Source of the DNA: a bacterium | GTDB lineage: Bacteria > Vulcanimicrobiota > Xenobia > Xenobiales > JADMJV01 | Length of the DNA: 64,000 bases | Direction: 5' to 3' | Assembly: GCA_018266105.1 (NCBI GenBank) | Contig: JAFEBA010000037.1 | Location: forward strand, 1 to 64,000 | Shown: positions 15,721 through 24,401 of the stretch, piece by piece | How positions within the stretch are numbered: the stretch's first letter is position 1 | Layout of the letters: the number at the start of each line of letters is the position of its first letter | The notes under the pieces: generated by a model | The model's input: only the letters and a program-made list of their open reading frames with translations | What the model was told of the DNA's origin: nothing | Database searches by the model: none | Translations under genes and position numbers: made by a program

Positions 15721-17535
15721 TTAAACCGGCACCTGGGCGGGCTTACGCGTAAAACTGTCTCGATCAAATGCCTCGGTAAAGCGGCGGAAGAACTCCTTGG
15801 AGTGCATCAGGGCGGCGGGCTGGCCGGTTTCAGACTCGATTTCGGCAATGAATTCCAGCCATAGCTTCTCGCGCCGAGAGAGTTCCAGGGGGTCTTTGAT
15901 GCTGCCAAAGTCCTGCACGTGTTTGTTGTGGCGACAAAGCATGCAGAAAGCGTGCTCTGTATTGGGACGGGGCAGGGGCAGGCGCAGCAGGTCGTGATCG
16001 TTGCCCACCTGGTGGACCGGCTGACCCCACTCACTGTAACCGGAAAAGATGCTGCCCAGCTTGCCCAGCGCGTGGGCGACTTTCTTCTGCTTCAGCCCGG
16101 TCAATACGGTGGTCATCAGGGGGGTGTGCAGTTTGCGGTTCAGGTTCGGCTCGCTGAGACGCACACTTACCCGCAGTTCGCGTCGGATTACCTTCATCAT
16201 GCGTTCGGCCGTTATGCGGTTGTCGGTGGCCAGGTGGATCCGTTCGCCAATGCACTCGGGATAGAGGGTGGCGTTGACGATGCCTCGGGCGACCCAGTCG
16301 ACCGGGATCAGGTTGAGTTCGGCGGATGGGTCGCCCGGGAAGATCTTGGCCATTTGGAACAGGACCTCTGCCTGCGAACGGCGGACCCAGTCCCCCTGGC
16401 TTTCCTTGAGAAACTTGCGGGCTCGACCCCAGCTGTTGACCGGGGCATTGACCACTTTCTGGTCTCCGCGGTTATTGCCGGTGCGAGCGTCGCCGATGAC
16501 GATGGCCGGGCAAAGCTGCACGACTCTAAGGCCGTGCTCAAGCATGAAACGCTCGGTCTCCAGTGAAGCCATGGCTTTGGTCAGTTCATAGTAGTTGTTG
16601 TAGAAGTTGCGCGGAAAAACAACCTCGTCTTCGCGGGCCAGGTGGCGCACCTGTTTGCCATGGATATAGCTGGTTTCTACCGAAACATGAGCCACGAAAG
16701 GACTGTCTTTGGCGCTTTGCAGGTTGAGTGAGAACTGTAAAGCGTTGCAACTGCCGACGACATTGGCGGAAAACGAGTCCGGATAGGGGTCATCGAAGGC
16801 CACGCTGGCGGCGCAGTGGATTACATGGGTGATGGTGCGCGACATCTCTTCCAGCGTTTCAGGGGCAATGCCCATCTGGGGCTTCTCGATGTCGCCGTCG
16901 ATGAAGCGATACTTCGAGTTGCCGGCAAGCCAGAGCTCCTTCAGTAACTCGGCTCCACGCTCTTCCACGCTCTGGTGGGAGAGCACTTCGCCGGTGATTC
17001 GATGACGCACGGTTTTGGGCCGGATCAGAACCACCACTTCCTCAATATCAGGAATCTGAGCCGCCTGATACATGATTTCTTTGCCCACAAAGCCGGTGCC
17101 CCCGGTCAAGAACACTCGCATTTTCTTGCCTTGGGCCCGAGCGACGGCCTCTTGTTTCAGCTTCTGAATGCGGCTGGCGATGTCTTCGGCTGTGTATTGG
17201 TGTTTTTTGAATCGGAAGTAATAGTCGCGCTTCTTTAAGCCGAAAAGAGTCTTGGAGAGGGCGTCCGGGTCCTTGCCCAGAGCTTTGGCCAGCACATTCG
17301 AGGTGGATCGGCCAAAGTCGCGCACCTTACGCATGATCCCGCGGGCCTTCTCTTCATCTCCGGTGCTGCGCACCAGCCAGCTCATCAGAGAACGAGCGTA
17401 AGTGTCCACGACATGGTAGTCGCGGTAGTGGGTGACAAGCAACTCCTCCGGGGGGATCTCCCCGGGTAAAATCTCGTTTGTGGTCAGGCTGACCTTTTCG
17501 ATGTAGAGGTTGGGGCTGTTGTCGGGTGCGCTCAT
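15721..17535 (-). CDS. Fatty acyl reductase-like SDR (NAD_binding_4 / FAR)
   Basis: 604 aa from the ATG at 17535; the 100-codon open extension overlaps the divergent gene and is not protein-like. An N-terminal region of ~130 residues precedes the Rossmann motif LTGGTGFVGKEI. The SDR catalytic YxxxK is in NNYYELTKAMAS, and the C-terminal part has the extended substrate region of the male-sterility/thioester reductase group. Such enzymes reduce acyl-CoA or acyl-ACP to fatty alcohol or aldehyde. A fatty alcohol is the substrate the neighbouring WS/DGAT needs for wax esters. It is divergent from another SDR gene across a 54-base gap that must hold both promoters. Confidence 0.82.
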   Translation of the reverse strand: MSAPDNSPNLYIEKVSLTTNEILPGEIPPEELLVTHYRDYHVVDTYARSLMSWLVRSTGDEEKARGIMRKVRDFGRSTSNVLAKALGKDPDALSKTLFGLKKRDYYFRFKKHQYTAEDIASRIQKLKQEAVARAQGKKMRVFLTGGTGFVGKEIMYQAAQIPDIEEVVVLIRPKTVRHRITGEVLSHQSVEERGAELLKELWLAGNSKYRFIDGDIEKPQMGIAPETLEEMSRTITHVIHCAASVAFDDPYPDSFSANVVGSCNALQFSLNLQSAKDSPFVAHVSVETSYIHGKQVRHLAREDEVVFPRNFYNNYYELTKAMASLETERFMLEHGLRVVQLCPAIVIGDARTGNNRGDQKVVNAPVNSWGRARKFLKESQGDWVRRSQAEVLFQMAKIFPGDPSAELNLIPVDWVARGIVNATLYPECIGERIHLATDNRITAERMMKVIRRELRVSVRLSEPNLNRKLHTPLMTTVLTGLKQKKVAHALGKLGSIFSGYSEWGQPVHQVGNDHDLLRLPLPRPNTEHAFCMLCRHNKHVQDFGSIKDPLELSRREKLWLEFIAEIESETGQPAALMHSKEFFRRFTEAFDRDSFTRKPAQVPV

Positions 17536-17589
17536 AGAGCTGGGGGTTCGCTCGCCAGGGGTACTTCCCCTGGCCGAGAAGAGCCGGGC

Positions 17590-18636
17590 ATGAGCAGCCT
17601 TCTCGTTACCGGGTTCCCTGGATTTCTGGCCAGCAATTTGTTGCCGCGGATTTTGACTCAGCGTCCCGACAGCAAAATCCTGGCCCTGGTCGAGCCCCGC
17701 TTTTTGGACATCGCCAAACAGCGCCTGAGCGGATTTGATCCGGCTCTGGCCGCGCGCGTCGATCTCATTTCGGGGGATATCACTCGCCCGGGCCTGGGTT
17801 TGGAGCAAGAACTGGCCTGCAGCGAGATTTTTCACTTTGCAGCCCTCTATGATCTGAATCTCGATCGCACCCTGGGTTTACGCATCAATGTGGACGGGAC
17901 TCAGAACGTGCTGCGCTATGCTGAGCGACTGGGAGGTCTGGAAAAACTCCATTACGTCAGCACCTGCTATGTTAGTGGCAGATATGCCGGACCTTACCGA
18001 GAGACCGACCTGGACAAGGGTCAGCGTTTCAATAACTACTACGAAGAGACCAAGTTCCTGGCCGAGGTGGAGGTGCAAAAGTCTCAGCTGCCCTGGGTGA
18101 TTTACCGGCCCTCGGTGGTGGTGGGGGATTCGCGCAGCGGCGCCACCCTCAAATACGACGGTCCCTATCCGGTCATCAAGTGGCTGTTGCGCTTTCCTTT
18201 CTTCTCTGTTTTGCCGCGCATTGGTGATCCTTCGGTGGCCCGCATCAACCTGGTGACCCAGGATTACGTGCTGGATGCCTTGACCTACCTCAGCTTGCAT
18301 GCCAGCCGACCTGGCACCGTCTATCAATTGAGCGACCCCAATCCGCTCACGGTGGAAGAAATGGTCAGCGAGTTGGGTCGCAACTGCAAGCGTCGCGTCT
18401 TTCCCTTGCAGGTTCCCCTGTGGGCGGCCAAGGCCAGTCTGCGCCACATGAAGCCCATCGCCAACTGGTCAGGCTTTACCCCGGCCATGGTGGACTACTT
18501 TGTGCATCCAACCCATTATTTGGCCGATAACACCATCGCCGCCCTGCAGGGCTCAGGCATCAGCTGTCCGGATATCCGTCGGGTGTTGCCGCGCCTGGTG
18601 GAATACGTCAAGCGTCATCCCTCCCCGGTCGGATGA
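17590..18636 (+). CDS. SDR-family NAD-dependent epimerase/reductase
   Basis: 348 aa, ATG start. It has the extended-SDR pattern: nucleotide-binding LLVTGFPGFLASNLL, FHFAALYDL, the catalytic YYEETK and YRPSVVVGDSRSG. The closest match in style is the acyl reductase/epimerase branch, like its divergent neighbour, but it lacks that gene's N-terminal domain. It heads a tight operon with a glycosyltransferase and a methyltransferase, both joined by 4-base overlaps. The set may modify a lipid-linked sugar or a lipid head group. The exact substrate is unknown. Confidence 0.8.
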   Translation: MSSLLVTGFPGFLASNLLPRILTQRPDSKILALVEPRFLDIAKQRLSGFDPALAARVDLISGDITRPGLGLEQELACSEIFHFAALYDLNLDRTLGLRINVDGTQNVLRYAERLGGLEKLHYVSTCYVSGRYAGPYRETDLDKGQRFNNYYEETKFLAEVEVQKSQLPWVIYRPSVVVGDSRSGATLKYDGPYPVIKWLLRFPFFSVLPRIGDPSVARINLVTQDYVLDALTYLSLHASRPGTVYQLSDPNPLTVEEMVSELGRNCKRRVFPLQVPLWAAKASLRHMKPIANWSGFTPAMVDYFVHPTHYLADNTIAALQGSGISCPDIRRVLPRLVEYVKRHPSPVG

Positions 18637-19574
18637 CCACCGTCGTCATCCCCTGTTACAATGATTGGCGCTCCCTGATGGAGCTGCTCCCGGCTCTTGA
18701 AAAGGCTTTACCGGCTCCGCTGGAGCTGTTAATCGTGAATGACAATCCCCTGGCGCCGCTGCCCGAACCGCTCCAGTTGGAGGGGTTTCAGCGTATTCGA
18801 GTGCTGCAGTTGACGCGTAACCTCGGGCACCAACGCGCCATCTGTATGGGCCTGTCCTGGCTGGCCAGCCAGAAGCCTGGGGAGGGATACATTCTGGTCA
18901 TGGATGCAGACGGTGAGGACCGGCCCGAGGATGCCGCCCGGCTGCTGCAAACGGCTCAGGAGAAAGGAGTGCTGGCTTTTGCCCAGCGCACCCGGCGTTC
19001 TGAATCTTTGTTTTTCCGGATGGGCTACTTCTTCTATCGCAACCTCTACGGGATTCTCACCGGGCAGACCATTCGCATGGGCAATTTCAGCGTGATTCCC
19101 GTGGCTCTGTTGCAGAAAGTCACCGCTCTGCCAGAGATCTGGACTCACTATGCGGCCGGAATCCAGCGCGCCAGAATCCCTTACCTGGCCATCCCCACCA
19201 GGCGCGGACGCCGTCTTGACGGAGTCTCCAGCATGAACACGACCTCCCTGGTCACTCACGGGCTCAGCGCCGTGGCCGTTCACTCCGACCGGGTCGGGGT
19301 GCGGATGTTGCTGGTCTGTCAGGTCTTCATCGCTTTCTTCTTCCTGGCCATGCTGGCGGCGATTGCGGTCAGGCTCTTCACCGATTGGGGGATTCCGGGC
19401 TGGGCCACTTCGGCTGTGGGTCTGACCATGATTTTGCTGACTCAGGGCATCATCACTTGTTTCTTCTTCGTCTTTTTCGTTTTGGGCAGCCGCTCTCATC
19501 AAAGCTTCGTTCCGATGCGCGACTTCAAGTATTCCCTGGATGAAGTGCTGGTGTGGAAGGACCTGAATTTGTGA
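18633..19574 (+). CDS. Family 2 glycosyltransferase with two C-terminal TM helices
   Basis: 313 aa, ATGA overlap with the SDR gene. A GT2 domain spans residues ~1-215: VVIPCYNDW, LLIVNDNP and the metal-binding VMDADGEDRPEDAARLL. Two membrane helices follow (about 225-250 and 260-290), as in DPM1/DPMS-like and ArnC/GtrB-like enzymes that transfer a sugar to polyprenyl phosphate on the cytoplasmic face. The acceptor lipid here is inferred, not shown. Confidence 0.85.
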   Translation: MTTVVIPCYNDWRSLMELLPALEKALPAPLELLIVNDNPLAPLPEPLQLEGFQRIRVLQLTRNLGHQRAICMGLSWLASQKPGEGYILVMDADGEDRPEDAARLLQTAQEKGVLAFAQRTRRSESLFFRMGYFFYRNLYGILTGQTIRMGNFSVIPVALLQKVTALPEIWTHYAAGIQRARIPYLAIPTRRGRRLDGVSSMNTTSLVTHGLSAVAVHSDRVGVRMLLVCQVFIAFFFLAMLAAIAVRLFTDWGIPGWATSAVGLTMILLTQGIITCFFFVFFVLGSRSHQSFVPMRDFKYSLDEVLVWKDLNL

Positions 19575-20269
19575 AGTACGTGGGCAGCGAGCTGGAGCTT
19601 TTCGCTCAGGCTCTGAACTGGAAGGCTTATTTCAGCCGCCAGATTCGTCCTTACCTGGGGGCGGAGGTGGCTGAGGTGGGGGCGGGACTGGGCGGTACCA
19701 CTCGAGCCCTTCTGGCCGATGGCAAACGTTACGCACGCTGGCTGTGCTTGGAGCCGGACCGGGAGCTGTGCACACAGATACAAGAAGACATAGATGGTGG
19801 TCTACTTCCAGCTTTCTGTCAGGCGCAGGCTTCGACACTTGAAGTTCTGGAAGAAGAATGCCTGGACTCCATTTTGTATATCGACGTGCTGGAGCACATC
19901 CAGGAAGACTTCGAGGAGTTGGCCCGGGCCTCGCGTCGCTTGCGACCGGGTGGCCATCTGATCGTGCTTTCACCAGCTCATCAGTCGCTTTTCTCTCCCT
20001 TCGACCAGGCCATCGGCCACTTTCGGCGCTACAGTCGCCAGAGTCTGGTCGCCTGCGGGCCTGCCTCCTGCCGGCTGGTGTGGGCTCGCTATCTGGATAG
20101 TCTGGGTTTCTTTCTTTCCTGGGCCAATTCGCGTCTGCTCCGCCAGTCCATGCCCACGGCTGGCCAGATCCGCTTTTGGGATCGGGTGGTGGTGCCGGTT
20201 TCCCAGGGGTTGGACCCGCTGCTGGGCTACCGCTTTGGAAAAACCGTGGTGGCCGTCTGGCGCAAGTGA
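19571..20269 (+). CDS. Class I SAM-dependent methyltransferase
   Basis: 232 aa from the GTG at 19571, which gives a GTGA overlap like the other junction in this operon; a GTG at 19553 would add 6 residues. Motif I is VAEVGAGLGGTTRAL, the acidic ribose contact LCLEPDREL, and the post-motif DSILYIDVLEHIQED with RLRPGGHLIVLSP is typical of Methyltransf_11/23 proteins. The target is unknown; it probably acts on the product of the upstream SDR and glycosyltransferase. Confidence 0.83.
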   Translation: MKYVGSELELFAQALNWKAYFSRQIRPYLGAEVAEVGAGLGGTTRALLADGKRYARWLCLEPDRELCTQIQEDIDGGLLPAFCQAQASTLEVLEEECLDSILYIDVLEHIQEDFEELARASRRLRPGGHLIVLSPAHQSLFSPFDQAIGHFRRYSRQSLVACGPASCRLVWARYLDSLGFFLSWANSRLLRQSMPTAGQIRFWDRVVVPVSQGLDPLLGYRFGKTVVAVWRK

Positions 20270-20309
20270 ATTTCAAAGTTCTTTAAACCCCTGGGGCTAG
20301 GATGGGTGC

Positions 20310-20807
20310 GTGAAGATTCAGCACCTGCCCCTGCGTGGATTCAGTAAGCTGCCCGTCGCGCCCAAGGCCGACCAGGGTCCACCGCCTCCTCCCCAGGATG
20401 AGGTGGCCCCCTCGCGTTGGAAGAAGATCGGCAGAACGTTCGCCAAAGCTGCCTCGGGTGGGGCCCTGGGCGCGATCCCCGCAGGCCTGGCTGGCTACGC
20501 TATCTCCAGTTGGGGCGGCGTGCCGGGGGCCGTTCTGGGAGGCAGCCTGGGCCTGGCGGTGGGCTATCTGTCCGGCAAAGAAGTCCGTGAAATGGCCGAG
20601 AAGCTCTCGGCCAAAGACCCCGGACAGCTTAATTTTTTCCATAAACTGGCGCTCAAGATCGGACCCGCCGCCCCCTATGCCTGGGCCGCGTTCGCCGCCA
20701 CCGAAGGTGCTCTAGCGGGGGCAACCTTTATGCCCGCCATTTCCGCTCTTTGCTTTGCTAAGAAGGGGATGGTCGCAGGCGCGCTGCTGATGGGCACGAA
20801 GCACTAG
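20310..20807 (+). CDS. Small membrane protein of the M-x-I-Q family
   Basis: 165 aa, GTG start with AGGA about 11 bases upstream. It begins MKIQHLPLRGFSKLPVAP and has a Pro-rich linker (QGPPPPPQDE), then alternating Gly/Ala-rich hydrophobic stretches (GGALGAIPAGLAGYAISSWG, VLGGSLGLAVGYLSG, PYAWAAFAATEGALAGATF). It shares start motif and linker with the genes at 15222-15638 and 21810-22466. Glycine-zipper-like segments suggest membrane insertion. No known domain. Confidence 0.65.
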   Translation: MKIQHLPLRGFSKLPVAPKADQGPPPPPQDEVAPSRWKKIGRTFAKAASGGALGAIPAGLAGYAISSWGGVPGAVLGGSLGLAVGYLSGKEVREMAEKLSAKDPGQLNFFHKLALKIGPAAPYAWAAFAATEGALAGATFMPAISALCFAKKGMVAGALLMGTKH

Positions 20808-20810
20808 CGG

Positions 20811-21833
20811 TTGTTCGTCGCCAGTCTCGACCATCTGGTGTTGACCGTGCGCGACCGTGCGGCTACCGTGCAGTTTTACACCCAGGTGCTGGGTATGCAG
20901 TTGCGGGGCTTTGGCAATGGTCGCCTGGCCCTGCATTTCGGAACGCAAAAGCTCAACCTGCACGAGGCCGACCGACCGATCGACCCTAATGTTCTTCACG
21001 CCACTCCCGGCTCGGCCGACCTCTGTTTCTTGCTCACCATTCCGCTGGAGCGAATGCAAGAGCGCTTGCAGGAACATGGAGTCTCGATTATCAGCGGCCC
21101 AGTGTTGCGCAGCGGGGCTCAGGGCGAGATTCGCTCGCTGTATTTCTACGACCCGGACCAGAATCTGATCGAGGTGTCCGAGCCGGTCCCGGGTTCCATG
21201 TTCGAACCCCAGAACAGCCCCGAGAATCGAGCCTTCCATAGCCTTTACCAGCAGCGCCTGAGGCAGTGGCTGGAGGATCCGGGCCGCCCGGTCTTGCTGC
21301 TGGTTTCGGATTCGGTCATCTTTCACCATCGTGGTCAGCGCAAGCAGTTGAGCCTGCGCCCGCCGTCCTACCACACTTTTAAGGCGGAAGTGCACGCCCA
21401 GGTGGCTGCCTGCATGCGGGACGGGCGGGTTCAGGATTTTGGCGCCGCCCTGGAAAGAGGGGCTCGATTGGAGCTCGAGGACCTTCACGCGGCTGTCTTT
21501 CCGTGGTGGCAGTCACTTGCCCCGGAGGAACGCCAGCGCTGCGCCATCCTGGCGGCCACTCCTCATCAGCCCCGAGTGGGACGATTGACGGTTCTCTATC
21601 TGGAGCGCCTGACCGGGCGTAAAACCGGAATGGGGGCCAGCCTGGACGACGGCATGGTGGTGTTGGAGATGGACTGTGACGAATCCACCGCCCTGCTGAC
21701 GCTGGCCCGCCACTATCTCGATCAGGAGATCGGCCAGCAGTTTTTCGGGGATCGTTTCCGTATGCAGCGGGACGTGATGGCCGACGCAGCCGGACCGATC
21801 ATCCAGGAGTTACTTGGCGATTTCCTTGTCTAG
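20811..21833 (+). CDS. VOC (glyoxalase/dioxygenase fold) domain fused to an unrecognised domain
   Basis: 340 aa, TTG start 3 bases after the preceding stop. Residues 1-130 are a VOC domain: LDHLVLTVRDRAATVQFYTQ, GMQLRGFGNGRLALHFG, and the metal Glu in YFYDPDQNLIEVSEP, with His 8 as a likely partner ligand. The remaining ~200 residues have no family I recognise; they are mixed alpha/beta, with VLLLVSDSVIFHHRGQ near the junction. VOC proteins include glyoxalase I, fosfomycin resistance proteins and ring-cleaving dioxygenases. Its 3' end overlaps the convergent gene by 24 bases. Confidence 0.75.
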   Translation: MFVASLDHLVLTVRDRAATVQFYTQVLGMQLRGFGNGRLALHFGTQKLNLHEADRPIDPNVLHATPGSADLCFLLTIPLERMQERLQEHGVSIISGPVLRSGAQGEIRSLYFYDPDQNLIEVSEPVPGSMFEPQNSPENRAFHSLYQQRLRQWLEDPGRPVLLLVSDSVIFHHRGQRKQLSLRPPSYHTFKAEVHAQVAACMRDGRVQDFGAALERGARLELEDLHAAVFPWWQSLAPEERQRCAILAATPHQPRVGRLTVLYLERLTGRKTGMGASLDDGMVVLEMDCDESTALLTLARHYLDQEIGQQFFGDRFRMQRDVMADAAGPIIQELLGDFLV

Positions 21834-22466
21834 CGAGCGCATCAGCAGGTAGGTCAACGGAATCAGGCTGGCCACCACAGCTGTGCTGGCCCAGCACGGA
21901 ATGCCGGCCTGAGTCTGCAGGGTGACAAAGTCATGTCCGGCTTTGGCCGCGGCCGCGCCTTTGCCGATTCCGCTGGCGGCGTAGAGGGTGGAGTTGGTCA
22001 TGTTCATGATGCCGTAGCCCATCATGGCGTTGCCGGCCAGGGGATGTTTCTTACGCAGCTTGTAGCCTGCGGCGAAGAGGGCGCAGGAGCTGAGAGCGTC
22101 CATCGCTGTTCCGGCCATGGCCACCACCGAGCGGCTGGCGTGGGAGCCCAGATGCTCGCCCAGAGGAGATAGGCCTTGGGCCGACCATTTGGTGACTCCG
22201 CCCTTAAAGGGTTCGATGCTGATGTCGGCGGTCGTGCCTGAGTAAAGCGTTTGCACCGCCAGTTTGTGACCGAGTTCGTGAAGGTAGGTGGTGGGTCCGG
22301 CTGTGCCCAACAGGTAGGCGCCCGCCCCGATCGCGCCGCCAAAGGCTCTATCCTGCTGGGTTTTGAGCGGGTCCTCGCCCGGCGGAGGGGGTGGAGGAGC
22401 CTGAGGCCCTTGTTTCTTGGGCAGACTCTTCAACATCCGGGTTTGGGGGGCGGTTTGGATTTGCAT
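21810..22466 (-). CDS. M-x-I-Q family membrane protein with HELGH motif (putative metalloprotease)
   Basis: 218 aa, ATG at 22466. It begins MQIQTAPQTRMLKSLPKK, then a Pro tract (PQAPPPPPPGED), then hydrophobic segments. The first contains TYLHELGHKLAVQTLYSG. HELGH fits the HExxH zinc motif and its placement within a membrane segment recalls M50-type proteases, but I see no clear NPDG-type third-ligand motif, so activity is unproven. Four hydrophobic segments in all, the last near the C-terminus (STAVVASLIPLTYLLM). Convergent with and overlapping the VOC gene. Confidence 0.6.
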   Translation of the reverse strand: MQIQTAPQTRMLKSLPKKQGPQAPPPPPPGEDPLKTQQDRAFGGAIGAGAYLLGTAGPTTYLHELGHKLAVQTLYSGTTADISIEPFKGGVTKWSAQGLSPLGEHLGSHASRSVVAMAGTAMDALSSCALFAAGYKLRKKHPLAGNAMMGYGIMNMTNSTLYAASGIGKGAAAAKAGHDFVTLQTQAGIPCWASTAVVASLIPLTYLLMRSLDKEIAK

Positions 22467-22511
22467 ATCTATACCATACGCACGATCCGTACCTGAGGGG
22501 TGAATGGAATG

Positions 22512-23219
22512 TTACTTCTCCGTCGGTGTGGGGGTGATCACCAGACCGGCCTGCCCCAGCATATGGTCCATGTGTTCGCCCAGGCCCTGGCCGGTGGCCA
22601 AAACCACCAGGGTGCTCTTGCCTTCCAGTTCTTCTGGCGCAATCGGCGGGAGCTTCAGGCTGAGCAGGATTTGGGGAATTTTCTTGTCTGGGCCCAGGGG
22701 AGCGATCACGAACATCGCCTCATCTTTTTCGCGCTTGACGATGCATACGCGGTTTCCGTCGTAATCAAAGACGGGGCCGATACCCTCCAGGTAAGGCTTG
22801 TTGTGGCCGCCTGTGAAAATCGGAACCAACTTGGCTTCGATTTCCCCAGAGGCCTCCTGAGAGGTGTAGTAGCCCAGCCGATTGTCGTTGATTCCAGAGT
22901 CGGCCCACCAGGTCTCGCTGTCCTTGATTTTTGGGTCCAACGGCGCGCTGGCGTAGCTCTTCAAGAGCTTTTCGGGCAAATCCGGTTGGGGCAGCGGAGA
23001 TGCCGCCACGGCCACCTTTTCGGTGGGGCTTGGGCTGGGGCTGGCCAGCTCCATCAGCGGGCTGGGTGTGACCTGTGCCGGAGTAGGGCTTCCGGAAGCC
23101 CTTTGGCCTTCAGGCGGGGCGCAGCCCCACAGCAGCAAAAGCAGGACTGAACTGAGCCAGAAAGTGGCTGCGGGCGTGTTCTGGCGGGTTTCGGTCTGGC
23201 GGCTGAGGGGCTTCATCAT
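22512..23219 (-). CDS. Lipoprotein of unknown function
   Basis: 235 aa. An N-terminal signal with lipobox LLLLWGC (Cys near 33) is followed by a Ser/Pro/Thr-rich linker (residues 40-75), typical of a surface lipoprotein tethered away from the membrane. The C-terminal ~150 residues form a globular domain I do not recognise (KDSETWWADSGINDNRLGYY, GPVFDYDGNRVCIVK). It lies between the HELGH protein and a multipass membrane protein, all on the minus strand with gaps of 34-45 bases, so they may be co-transcribed. Confidence 0.7.
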   Translation of the reverse strand: MMKPLSRQTETRQNTPAATFWLSSVLLLLLWGCAPPEGQRASGSPTPAQVTPSPLMELASPSPSPTEKVAVAASPLPQPDLPEKLLKSYASAPLDPKIKDSETWWADSGINDNRLGYYTSQEASGEIEAKLVPIFTGGHNKPYLEGIGPVFDYDGNRVCIVKREKDEAMFVIAPLGPDKKIPQILLSLKLPPIAPEELEGKSTLVVLATGQGLGEHMDHMLGQAGLVITPTPTEK

Positions 23220-23253
23220 CGGGATGATTTAAGGTGCTGGTCTTGAAATCCCT

Positions 23254-24345
23254 TCAAAGCTCGGAGGCTTGCCAGGAATCCTCGGTTAAAGAGCCCAGTG
23301 GCTGGGGTTCCTCGCTCGGGATCGGTTCTTCAGCAATCTTGTCCGGACGTCCGCCCAGGGGCAGCAATCCGAATTCCGGCAGCATTTGCTGCATCGCGTA
23401 GATGCCGAAGCAACGGGAGAAGACGCTGAAGGGCGTCTGAACGGCGAGCAGGGTCACCAGGAAGGTGCCCATCAACAGCAGGCCGAGCAGGCCGACACAC
23501 AGGGCCAGGCCCAGTTCCATGTGCGCCTGGTAGAGCAGGTAGGCCGGTATGCTCAGCACCAGACCGCCTCCCACCAGCGCGATGCCGCAACTAAGCATGA
23601 GGGCACAGCCAAGGGTCAGCATAAACACCAGTGAGAGAGCGATTAACGCCAGCAAGAAGAGCAACACCCCCCACTTTTGCCGGCCCAGACTTCCGGCCAC
23701 CAGGCCCCAGCCCGATTGGACACCTACCTTCTGGCGATAGGCCACGGGAATTACAAAGTGATGAGTGAGCGAGAAAAGCACGCACAGGCTCAGTATGAGC
23801 AGACCGATCAGGCTGATTGCGCCCATGGTCACGGGCAGATTGAGCAGCGGGTTGTCGGAGGCCGAGGCGAGCAGGGCTGCGCCGAAACCGACCGCGCCGA
23901 CCGGTAGTAGAAAAACCAGGGAGACCACCACGGTCCAGAGGAAAAGGCCGGTGCCCTTGCCTTTCAGGCGCCCGAAGGACTCGCCCAAAACGTGTCGGTC
24001 GTAAACCACGCTTTCAAGAAGAACAAATTGCGCGCAACTGCTGAGCCAGCCAAAGAAGATGCCGAGAAATATGATGCCCAGTCCGGCCACCAGGATGAGA
24101 GGAACAAGTCGGGTGTCAAATTCTGCCAGGCTGGCCGTGGCCAGGGCCAGCCCCAGCACGCCAAACTTCTTTTTGAAATCAATGCTTTGGCCGGCGGGAA
24201 CTTTGAAATTGAACCCACCACTGCCGCCCGTCAGGAAAGACAGCAGTGCATATCGCCACCAGCGGGAGAAACTTCGTCGTTCCCAGAGCAAGTATTGGGT
24301 TCGCGCAAAGGCGTGGCCGGCAGCTGCTGGAATGTCCATCATCAA
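23254..24345 (-). CDS. Multipass membrane protein
   Basis: 363 aa beginning with three Met codons (start uncertain by up to 2 codons). Seven or so hydrophobic helices between residues ~30 and 325, then an acidic Pro/Glu-rich cytoplasmic tail. The layout (long helices, LLESVVYDRHVLGESFGRLKGKG loop) resembles DUF-type integral proteins such as YciC-like families, but I cannot assign one. It is divergent from glnS across 56 bases. Confidence 0.65.
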   Translation of the reverse strand: MMMDIPAAAGHAFARTQYLLWERRSFSRWWRYALLSFLTGGSGGFNFKVPAGQSIDFKKKFGVLGLALATASLAEFDTRLVPLILVAGLGIIFLGIFFGWLSSCAQFVLLESVVYDRHVLGESFGRLKGKGTGLFLWTVVVSLVFLLPVGAVGFGAALLASASDNPLLNLPVTMGAISLIGLLILSLCVLFSLTHHFVIPVAYRQKVGVQSGWGLVAGSLGRQKWGVLLFLLALIALSLVFMLTLGCALMLSCGIALVGGGLVLSIPAYLLYQAHMELGLALCVGLLGLLLMGTFLVTLLAVQTPFSVFSRCFGIYAMQQMLPEFGLLPLGGRPDKIAEEPIPSEEPQPLGSLTEDSWQASEL

Positions 24346-24401
24346 TCAAGGATTCGACCTTCGACCAGGGTCTCCTCGAATTTAAGGCGAACGCGTTCCT
24401 T

